Shown piece after piece: positions 1 through 5,969 of a DNA stretch of 28,622 bases. The stretch lies in IMG/VR virus record IMGVR_UViG_3300024520_000378, positions 1 through 28,622 of that record. One strand, given 5' to 3'. The DNA is from a virus. Within the stretch, counting starts at the first letter, position 1; the number at the start of each line of letters is the position of its first letter. The position numbers and the translations under genes are program-made. The notes below the pieces were generated by a model that saw nothing but the letters and a program-made list of their open reading frames with translations, was not told where the DNA came from and made no database searches.

Positions 1-216
1 CAGCACCCTGCGGACCTCGGCGAACACCTCGACGAGCTTCGCCAGGTGCTCTGCCAGCGTGGGCTCTAGCCCGATCATTCCGTCGACCCCGTAGTCCCGG
101 AGCCCCCAGTAGGGCGGGCTCGTCACGACGCAATGCACGGACTCGTCCGGAAGCGTTGCGAGCTGCTCTAGTACGTCGCCGACGAGCACCTGCCATGTAG
201 TGCTCAGATCGTCCAT
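1..216 (-). CDS. DNA methyltransferase, beta class (N4-cytosine or N6-adenine), N-terminal part
   Basis: Partial gene running off the left edge; 72 codons are visible. The reading begins MDDLSTTWQVLVGDVLEQL and contains TSPPYWGLRDYG at about residues 33-44, the catalytic motif IV (S/D-PPY/W) of S-adenosylmethionine-dependent amino-methyltransferases. Finding motif IV within the first 45 residues, before any SAM-binding FxGxG motif, is typical of the beta class, where motif I lies near the C terminus (outside the window). The ATG has a good AGGAGA ribosome site on the minus strand (about 223-228). It is divergent from the gene at 300. In phages such enzymes usually protect DNA from host restriction or mimic host methylation. 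Target base and specificity cannot be read from this fragment. Confidence 0.85.
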   Translation of the reverse strand, partial: MDDLSTTWQVLVGDVLEQLATLPDESVHCVVTSPPYWGLRDYGVDGMIGLEPTLAEHLAKLVEVFAEVRRVL

Positions 217-299
217 GGGGAGGTCTCCTGCGGGGTTGACCCTGGGCACCTTACCATTGCGCTCTGGCATTCGTCGCTGTCTGCCTGTATTCTCCCGAA

Positions 300-581
300 A
301 TGGAGACGACCACTTCCTTGGATAGGCCTAGGGCCCCTAAGAACTCCGACGCCGAGCTGGGGCTGGATTTCGAGAGGGTCTGCACCGGGCCGGACAAGCA
401 TCGGCTGCGTGACGTGTTTCGCGCACGGGTGCCTGGCGGCTGGCTGGTGGTCTCGGGGCCGGCACGTGGGGGCCTGTGTTTCGTTCCCGACCTACAACAT
501 TCTTGGCAACCGACGGGCGGCGGGGCCCTCCCCCTGGTCCCGCCGTCCAGCGGCGCTCGAGGAGCAGACCATGGGGATTAG
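300..581 (+). CDS. small phage protein of unknown function (93 aa)
   Basis: The 93-residue product contains a compact stretch, FRARVPGGWLVVSG, followed by GGLCFVPD, a pattern I associate with small uncharacterised phage proteins carrying a PGGWLV...FVPDPxHxW core; the name of that family is not known to me. No signal peptide, membrane segment or catalytic motif is visible. The ATG has no clear Shine-Dalgarno sequence (upstream TCTCCCGAA). The last codons overlap the start of the next gene by 11 nt, so the two may be coupled. The 83 bp separating it from the divergent methyltransferase should hold promoters for both, but no convincing -35/-10 pair was found there. Confidence 0.6.
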   Translation: METTTSLDRPRAPKNSDAELGLDFERVCTGPDKHRLRDVFRARVPGGWLVVSGPARGGLCFVPDLQHSWQPTGGGALPLVPPSSGARGADHGD

Positions 582-981
582 CGTAGAGGCTGACGGCAGG
601 GTACTCGGCTACAAGACCACCCAGGGTCCGGTCGCAGCGTATCGGACGGCCCTCGCCGTGGGCGACGCGATCGACATTACCGCCGCCGCCAACGTGGCCC
701 TCGCCAAGATAGGGCACGGGGGCCTGCAAAACGTGGCGGTGGGAGGTCGGTTCTCTATCGCTGCGAGCACGGTGGTGGTCCACTGTCTGCGCTACGCCAA
801 GAACGGCGATTTCCTCTCGGAGAGTTCGGGCACGCTGACCGCAGGCGCGTTGACCGACGGCGCAGGGAAGTTCCTGAGCACTCAGACGCTTGCGTTCGAC
901 ACCCAGGGCGCGATCAACTCGAGGGTTCTGATCGAGGCTCCCAGCGCCGGCACGGTGGACCTGTACGCCGAGGGGTTCTAG
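571..981 (+). CDS. probable virion structural protein (136 aa)
   Basis: Product MGISVEADGRVLGYKTTQGPV..., rich in Ala, Gly, Ser, Thr and Val with alternating beta-like hydrophobic patterning, as in small phage decoration or minor tail proteins. I chose the internal ATG because GAGGAG lies just upstream (559-564) and because the upstream extension in this frame (from GTG 409) overlaps the previous gene heavily and reads as low-quality Arg/Trp/Pro sequence. The stop TAG directly abuts the GTG of the next gene. No family is recognised; the structural role is inferred from composition and from sitting in a run of virion-like genes. Confidence 0.65.
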   Translation: MGISVEADGRVLGYKTTQGPVAAYRTALAVGDAIDITAAANVALAKIGHGGLQNVAVGGRFSIAASTVVVHCLRYAKNGDFLSESSGTLTAGALTDGAGKFLSTQTLAFDTQGAINSRVLIEAPSAGTVDLYAEGF

Positions 982-1800
982 GTGGGCGTCGGCAAAATCC
1001 GCGCAGTCGCCAAGGCGCTCATTGACGAGCTCGGCCTGGTCGCTGGTGGCGCCGCAGCCACTCCGCTCACCCGCGCTAACATGCTCGTTCACGCCAGCAA
1101 CGGCTCATGGGGATCGTGGGGGATCTGGACCTCCACGGCAATGCAGACGTCGGGTCACGGGCAAGTGTCCCACCTAGACAACACGTCGGCGATTGTCCAG
1201 GGGGCGTCCTACGGGTCACGATTCGCCCAGCGTTGCTCGGGTGCGTCGGGCTGGCAGACGATCGGGTCGGATTACAACGGTGACCTGTTCCGAGCTAACA
1301 CCGGCCTCCAGTTCGTGCACGAACTGGATTGCATACCCTTCGACGACGAGACAAATCCGTGCCTCGCGAACTGCTATATCCTAATGTGGGGCCTATGGAA
1401 TCAGCGTTCCACCTCGCTGATAGGCGTAGGCGGGCTGGACCCGGCATCATTGCACGGCTGCGGGATTCGGTTCAAGGTCGGCACCGACACGAATTTCCAG
1501 TTTTGCTCGGACACGGGAACTAGTTCACTCACCCTCGTGGACTCGGGGCTCGCGCCGGTTGACGGTACGCGCTACATATTCCGCGCCGTCTATGACGGCT
1601 TCGTCGCCTCTTCGGGCTCGTGTCGGCTTGAGATTCTCGACGGGGACAAGACCGTGCTGGCGACGACCACACTCACGGCAAACGGCCCAGCCGCCAACAA
1701 CCCAATCAACCCTCGAATCTTCTGGCAGTCTGACGGCACGTCTCTCGTCAGGTCGCTCTCGATTATTCACCAGCAGTGGGCTATGGGGCTGCCAGATTGA
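982..1800 (+). CDS. putative tail/receptor-binding protein with shared N-terminal anchor (272 aa)
   Basis: GTG start immediately after the preceding stop. The N terminus MGVGKIRAVAKALIDELGL nearly repeats the N terminus of the gene at 2036 (MGVGKIRTVSRQLIDELGL), then diverges. The remaining ~250 residues are Ser/Thr/Gly-rich and beta-patterned, with a stretch (about residues 120-265) resembling the concanavalin-like beta sandwiches of phage tail proteins: GIRFKVGTDTNFQFCSDTG, then a turn, then YIFRAVYDG and RLEILDGDKTVL. A common N-terminal peptide with variable C-terminal domains is the usual design of phage fibre or decoration proteins docking on the same virion site. Family assignment is by pattern only. 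Confidence 0.65.
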   Translation: MGVGKIRAVAKALIDELGLVAGGAAATPLTRANMLVHASNGSWGSWGIWTSTAMQTSGHGQVSHLDNTSAIVQGASYGSRFAQRCSGASGWQTIGSDYNGDLFRANTGLQFVHELDCIPFDDETNPCLANCYILMWGLWNQRSTSLIGVGGLDPASLHGCGIRFKVGTDTNFQFCSDTGTSSLTLVDSGLAPVDGTRYIFRAVYDGFVASSGSCRLEILDGDKTVLATTTLTANGPAANNPINPRIFWQSDGTSLVRSLSIIHQQWAMGLPD

Positions 1801-2036
1801 TCCGCACCGTAATTACCTTGCGACCGGACCCCAAGTCAGATCCCACGGATTGGATCAACACCCTGCTCCCGTCGCCGATTCTGTCGCGCTCTCGTGAGGT
1901 CGGATCGCATTGGGAGATTATCCTGACGGACCCGGCGGCCGTGATCGACGCGGGCACCGCTGACGCTCTCGCGGCTGGGCTCATGGGCGTGTATGGCGTG
2001 GCGTTCACCTACGAGGTGCGGGAGTACGAGGCCTAA
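1797..2036 (+). CDS. small unknown phage protein (79 aa, TTG start)
   Basis: Reads LIRTVITLRPDPKSDPTDWINTLLP and ends AFTYEVREYEA. The TTG overlaps the previous stop (TTGA), matching the 4-nt overlap style of the neighbours, and a weak GGGG lies about 8 nt upstream. A GTG at 1776 would add seven residues but has no ribosome site and deepens the overlap. The stop TAA shares its last A with the next ATG (TAATG), so the gene is tightly coupled between the two proteins that share an N-terminal anchor. A small fibre chaperone or adaptor is possible, but this is only context. Confidence 0.55.
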   Translation: MIRTVITLRPDPKSDPTDWINTLLPSPILSRSREVGSHWEIILTDPAAVIDAGTADALAAGLMGVYGVAFTYEVREYEA

Positions 2037-2461
2037 TGGGCGTCGGCAAGATTCGCACAGTCTCTCGGCAATTGATCGACGAGCTTGGGCTCGGCGGCGG
2101 CGGCAGCGCCGCGATTGTCAGCGGGACGGCGATCACCTCTGGTTGCCCGCCGCACTGCCCCGCGCCTGCGAGCACCACGACCGCAGAGTTAGGGGAACGC
2201 GTCCTCTACGACCCAAGCAACAGCGAGCTGCTTGACGGTAGCCCGGCAATGACGTTTGCGGCACCAGCCTCGCCGATATTGGGTTCGCGGTGGGCAATAA
2301 AGAACCGAAGCGCGTCCCAAGAGCCAGTAATTATTGACGGCAACGGGAGCGACATCGAAGACCCGCTTGCGAGCTATGCCGTCGCTGCGAGTTTCACGCT
2401 GAGCGGCGACGGTATTTCCGTGGAGTGGGAATTCGACGGAGCCCAGTGGTTGGTTATATGA
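2036..2461 (+). CDS. putative virion/fibre protein with shared N-terminal anchor (141 aa)
   Basis: Begins MGVGKIRTVSRQLIDELGL, matching the gene at 982 over its first 19 residues, followed by a GGGG hinge. The rest (ERVLYDPSNSELLDGSPAMTFAAP...GSRWAIKNRS...IIDGNGSDIEDP...ISVEWEFDGAQWLVI) has the look of the small beta-rich tip domains common at phage fibre ends, where an 'xRWAIKNxS...ItIdgnG..Ie....' pattern recurs. Start and stop are coupled to both neighbours (TAATG before, ATGA after). It is likely a second protein docking at the same virion position as the 982 product. Confidence in the coding call is high; the role is inferred. Confidence 0.7.
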   Translation: MGVGKIRTVSRQLIDELGLGGGGSAAIVSGTAITSGCPPHCPAPASTTTAELGERVLYDPSNSELLDGSPAMTFAAPASPILGSRWAIKNRSASQEPVIIDGNGSDIEDPLASYAVAASFTLSGDGISVEWEFDGAQWLVI

Positions 2462-3195
2462 CCCACGTTCATAACAATCCGATAACCCCGGTTATTTCGC
2501 TCGCGGCAACCGGCAGCACAAGCGTGGCGCAGACGGTGACGATCACGAATTGGAGCAGCTACGACGCTCCCTCAGTCTGGGCCCGTGTAATCACGGCTAC
2601 TCAAAGCGAAGCGACCGCGCCGAGCGCGGTAACAAACAACGACGACGGGACGCTGACCGTGCCCATGCCCGCTGGCGCGGGCACCTATACGGTCCAGGTC
2701 CGCGTGCAGGAGTTCGGCACCCTGGCGCAGCCTGCGGTCACGGCGGACATAGTCCTGTCCACGCCACCTGCCTATCGGTACTACCGGCTGACCGGCCTCG
2801 TGGTCGTCGGCGGGGATACGGCACTCGAACGCTGGCGGCTCTACGACGCGGTATCAGGCGGCGGCACCCAATACCCGCCGACGATGAGCAACAACACTAC
2901 GCCGAGCCCCTACGTGGCGTCGGCGTCATTTGCCTACAGCTCGTCCTACGATCCGTGGAAGGCGTTCGACGGGCTCAGCTACACCATGTGGTGGCTGCTC
3001 GGCAGATCGGACGCAGAGCACCTGACAGACTGGATTCAGATTGACCTGGGGGCGCCTGTCGTGATCCTGTCGGCGTGGGTGGATTTCGGCGAATCGTACA
3101 CGAACTCCGTCACGTTCCAGGGCTCGACCGACGGGATCGCGTGGACCACGATCAGCACGACGGCGATCACGACGCAGGAAGTGTGGATTCTGTGA
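2458..3195 (+). CDS. virion protein with C-terminal F5/8 type C (discoidin) carbohydrate-binding domain (245 aa)
   Basis: The ATG overlaps the preceding stop (ATGA); the in-frame upstream GTG at 2425 would lie entirely inside the previous gene. Residues about 10-100 form a beta-rich, Thr/Val-rich region (VAQTVTITNWSSYDAPSVWARV...TLTVPMPAGAGTYTVQVRV) resembling an Ig-like domain. Residues about 105-245 match the F5/8 type C fold: YYRLTG at the domain start, SSSYDPWKAFDG, WIQIDLGAPVVILSAWV, then VTFQGSTDGIAWTTI. These are the classic 'W-x-DG...W-x-Q-x-DLG...S-x-DG-x-x-W' landmarks. Such domains bind cell-surface glycans, so this is a candidate host-recognition protein. It ends with GTGA, shared with the next gene. 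Confidence 0.75.
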   Translation: MTHVHNNPITPVISLAATGSTSVAQTVTITNWSSYDAPSVWARVITATQSEATAPSAVTNNDDGTLTVPMPAGAGTYTVQVRVQEFGTLAQPAVTADIVLSTPPAYRYYRLTGLVVVGGDTALERWRLYDAVSGGGTQYPPTMSNNTTPSPYVASASFAYSSSYDPWKAFDGLSYTMWWLLGRSDAEHLTDWIQIDLGAPVVILSAWVDFGESYTNSVTFQGSTDGIAWTTISTTAITTQEVWIL

Positions 3196-3410
3196 GAGCA
3201 GCTTGCGAGGCGGCGATTCTCGGATTCGCGCCAGCGTATCGCCAGCGAAACGCCGCCCTTCTGGGCGAACACGAGAACTACGTGCGGACGGTCCTGCGGC
3301 TCCTCCGCGATCACTACCACGAGCTCGTGATCCAGGGCGCCACTGAGTGGTCGGTCCCGCCGCAGATCGCAGCGACGCTTAGCGACATGAAGCCCGAGGG
3401 CTGGGAATGA
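3192..3410 (+). CDS. small alpha-helical protein of unknown function (72 aa)
   Basis: Starts at GTG in a GTGA overlap with the F5/8-domain gene. The product MRAACEAAILGFAPAYRQRNAALLGEHENYVRTVLRLLRDHYHELVIQGATEW is strongly helical. The frame is open further upstream (to an ATG at 3075), but that stretch lies wholly inside the F5/8 coding sequence and is not used. It ends with ATGA shared with the next gene. It is the first of three short helical genes ahead of the large terminase, so a packaging role is conceivable, but no family is recognised. Confidence 0.55.
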   Translation: MRAACEAAILGFAPAYRQRNAALLGEHENYVRTVLRLLRDHYHELVIQGATEWSVPPQIAATLSDMKPEGWE

Positions 3411-3808
3411 CAATGGACGCACCGCAAACGACCAGCGAGTACGGCGGAAACGTCATGGGCGCGATCGTCAAAGAGCACCGGGAACTGATGGAGCTTCGGG
3501 TCAAGTACGACGAGAAGCTCAGAGAGAACGGCAAGCTGTGGCACCGGGTCAAGATAGCGGAGACCCTTTGCAACGACGCCCAGGTCAAGCTCAAGAAGGC
3601 GCAGCGCGGGAACACCCTGGACGAGGTAGACGAAGACGCCCTCTTCCTGGCCCAGGCAGAGGTCACATTTAAGCGGCACGGAATCCGGGGCGGGAGGACA
3701 ATCAAGATCCGCTCGCGCGGGCGGGACGCGTCCGTGGTCCACGGCCCCGAGTCAAAGCCGCTGCTCAAAAGCGCAATCCGCAAGGCCCGCGAGTGGCTGG
3801 CCCGCTGA
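3407..3808 (+). CDS. hypothetical helical protein (133 aa)
   Basis: ATGA overlap with the preceding gene. The product is charged and mostly helical: residues 20-75 (AIVKEHRELMELRVKYDEKLRENGKLWHRVKIAE and onward) have coiled-coil spacing, followed by an acidic turn (DEVDEDALF) and a basic tail (GIRGGRTIKIRSRGR...SAIRKAREWLAR). A basic C terminus and a location just before the terminase genes would fit a small DNA-binding packaging factor, but no helix-turn-helix is evident and no homolog is recognised. Confidence 0.6.
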   Translation: MTMDAPQTTSEYGGNVMGAIVKEHRELMELRVKYDEKLRENGKLWHRVKIAETLCNDAQVKLKKAQRGNTLDEVDEDALFLAQAEVTFKRHGIRGGRTIKIRSRGRDASVVHGPESKPLLKSAIRKAREWLAR

Positions 3809-4210
3809 GTGCCGGGACGAGGACACCAACGGTCAAGCAAGGCCGGGAAGGCGAAGAGGCCGCCGAAGAAGGCGAAGCCCGCCGCAGAGCCGGACGTGCC
3901 GGACCTGCTCTCGTGGGCGCGGAAGGAAGTCCAGACTTGTCAGGCCTTGATCGAGAAGAGTCATAAGTACCTCGGCGAACAACTCGAAAAAGCGACCCAA
4001 GAAGACGGGAACGTTAACGACGTCCTCCGCATCCTCAAAGCCCTCGAGGGCCGCCAGGACCGGGCGCTCACGCTCGAAGAAAGGCTCACGCCGCGCGACG
4101 TGGAGGCACGGCCAGAACTGGCTGCTGGAGCGGGCGGACGTCAGCGAGGGTTCGCCGACTCTCTGGAAGCCGTCCAAGCTGTCGCGAAAGCCGAACGCGA
4201 GACTGCTTAA
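3809..4210 (+). CDS. candidate small terminase subunit, or N-terminal part of the large terminase reading (133 aa)
   Basis: GTG start directly after the previous TGA. The N terminus is Lys/Arg/Pro-rich (RSSKAGKAKRPPKKAKPAAEP), followed by a helical stretch (LLSWARKEVQTCQALIEKSHKYLGEQLEKATQEDGNVNDVLRILKALEGRQ). Size, charge and place just ahead of the large terminase suit a small terminase subunit. Third-codon-position GC is high up to about 4100 and then drops, while frame +1 (the terminase frame) becomes strongly codon-biased from about 4098. The last ~36 residues (VEARPELAAGAGGRQRG...) may therefore not be real coding, and the product may continue by frameshift into the large terminase. Confidence 0.55.
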   Translation: MPGRGHQRSSKAGKAKRPPKKAKPAAEPDVPDLLSWARKEVQTCQALIEKSHKYLGEQLEKATQEDGNVNDVLRILKALEGRQDRALTLEERLTPRDVEARPELAAGAGGRQRGFADSLEAVQAVAKAERETA

Positions 4211-4277
4211 GGCCGCCGCCCTCTTCACCTGGATCGAGAACAACCTTCGCATCCGGATAAAGCGAAAGGTTGACATC

Positions 4278-5969
4278 GTGGCCGCCGACGGCAAGAAGCG
4301 GAAGACGCAGGTCGTCGGGCTGCGATTCAACGCCGTGCAAATGATCCTCTGCCAAGAGCTGGCCAGGGCATGGTCTGAGGGGCGGCCCTACAAGGTTCTC
4401 GTACCCAAGGCCCGGCAGCTAGGGATCAGTTCTTGGTTCCAGGCCGTGCAGTATGCCATGTGCGTGGGCGAGGGGAACTACCACACGGCAACCGTGGCCC
4501 ACACCGAGGCGGGCGCCGAGGAGGTCTTCTCGAAGACCCAGACCTTCCACAAGGAGCTTCGACCGCCGCCGGACCTGCTCACGCGCCAGCAGAACCGGCT
4601 CACACTGACCAACGGCTCGACCACCTGGACCGGGACGATCAAGACGGGTGACGAGCTCGCCAAGGGGCCGACGCTTTCGTGCCTGCATTTGTCGGAGTGC
4701 GCGAACTTCTCCGACAAGGGGATAAACGCCGTCGGCGCGATCACGAGCGCCCTCAACGCGGTAGCTGACGCCCCGGACGCGATTATCGGCTACGAGTCTA
4801 CGGCCAACGGGCGAGACCCCTTCTTCTGGGTGGAGTGTGAGCGGGCCAAAGACCCAAACAGCCGGACGGAGAACCGGCTCATCTTCCTGCCGTGGTTCCT
4901 CGACCCCGAATACTCCATGACGTGGACCGAATACAAGACCCGCCTCGCCGGCAAGAAGATACCCAAGCAGTTCGCCCTCACCACGGAGGAGAAGCTGCTT
5001 CGCAAGAAGCTGGGCGCGGTGGAGGTCACCAAGGACAATTACACCTACCGATACCGGGCGGACCTGACGCGGGAGCAGTTGCTCTGGAGGCGCTTCAAAA
5101 TTTCCAACGACTGCTTCAACAAGGAGCACCTGTTCCAGCGGTATTACCCTAGCTTCTATGAGGAGGCCTTCTCCAGCACGGTCGAGTCGCTGTTTAGCAA
5201 CGAGACGATCACGTATTACATGAACCACTCGCGCCCCGCGCAGATCGTGTGCAACGTGGTGGACGCGGGCCCGAAGGTGGCCCTCTACGCGAACCCAAAG
5301 GGCAACCTCCGGGTGTGGGCCGACGCGGTTCCCGGCCAGGATTACGTAATCGGCGCCGACGTCGGTGGAGAGCAGAAGAACAGCGACCCCTGCGCTGCCT
5401 ACGTGATCAACGCCAACACCCTCCAGGTGGTGGCGGCCGTGCATGGGCACATGGAGTTTGACCATTACGCGGACTATCTGTGCCTCCTAGGGAAGTACTA
5501 CAACTTCGCCAGGCTGGTCGTGGAGAACAACCATCAGCCTGCGGTCGCGAAGACCTGCTTCAAGAACTCCTACCCGAACCTCTACCACTACGAGGACGAA
5601 AACTCGATCCGGGGGACCGTGGCGGCCAAGCCTGGCTTCAACACCAACCGGAAGACGCGCCCGGAAATAATCGCCTACCTCGACGCCGCCACTCGGGACC
5701 GGAAGCTGTCCTGCTACGACGGGGGCTTCGCGAAGGAGCTGGAGCATTTCGTCTGGAGGGAGTCTGCCAAGAAGTACCAGGCGAGTTCCCCGCACCACGA
5801 CGACCGGGTTATGGCAATGGCGATAGCCCTCTACTGCTGTCCGGGGGCGGGCGAACAGGCCGGGCGACCGGCTACCGTGAAACCAAGTCGAGCTTATTTG
5901 GCCTACCTGCGGCTCGAGGCCGAGGGCGATGGCGACGGCGACGTCCATAGAGGGGTCTTGGTGCTCTGA
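4278..5969 (+). CDS. terL: terminase large subunit (packaging ATPase/nuclease)
   Basis: Motor that translocates phage DNA into the prohead and cuts it. Counting from the GTG: adenine-motif region LRFNAVQ (15-21), Walker A-like VPKARQLGIS (42-51), Walker B LSCLHLSE with the catalytic Glu at about 140, and RNase H-like nuclease landmarks YVIGADVGGEQ (about 355), VVENN (about 414) and HHDDRVMAMAIA (about 505). These are the large-terminase hallmarks. The start is uncertain. The conserved N-terminal region (FTWIENNLRIRIKRKVDIV...) and strong codon bias in this frame run back to about 4098, yet no ATG, GTG or TTG exists between there and 4278, so the GTG probably gives a truncated model. The stop overlaps the portal start (TGATG). 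Confidence 0.9.
   Translation: MAADGKKRKTQVVGLRFNAVQMILCQELARAWSEGRPYKVLVPKARQLGISSWFQAVQYAMCVGEGNYHTATVAHTEAGAEEVFSKTQTFHKELRPPPDLLTRQQNRLTLTNGSTTWTGTIKTGDELAKGPTLSCLHLSECANFSDKGINAVGAITSALNAVADAPDAIIGYESTANGRDPFFWVECERAKDPNSRTENRLIFLPWFLDPEYSMTWTEYKTRLAGKKIPKQFALTTEEKLLRKKLGAVEVTKDNYTYRYRADLTREQLLWRRFKISNDCFNKEHLFQRYYPSFYEEAFSSTVESLFSNETITYYMNHSRPAQIVCNVVDAGPKVALYANPKGNLRVWADAVPGQDYVIGADVGGEQKNSDPCAAYVINANTLQVVAAVHGHMEFDHYADYLCLLGKYYNFARLVVENNHQPAVAKTCFKNSYPNLYHYEDENSIRGTVAAKPGFNTNRKTRPEIIAYLDAATRDRKLSCYDGGFAKELEHFVWRESAKKYQASSPHHDDRVMAMAIALYCCPGAGEQAGRPATVKPSRAYLAYLRLEAEGDGDGDVHRGVLVL

Noticed and set aside
4271-4276. TTGACA promoter-like hexamer just before the GTG of the terminase
   Set aside because: Inside strongly coding sequence with no -10 at 16-18 bp downstream.
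4419-5465. 348-codon minus-strand open frame opposite the terminase
   Set aside because: Opposite the conserved ATPase and nuclease motifs; translation is a His/Val/Gly-rich shadow.
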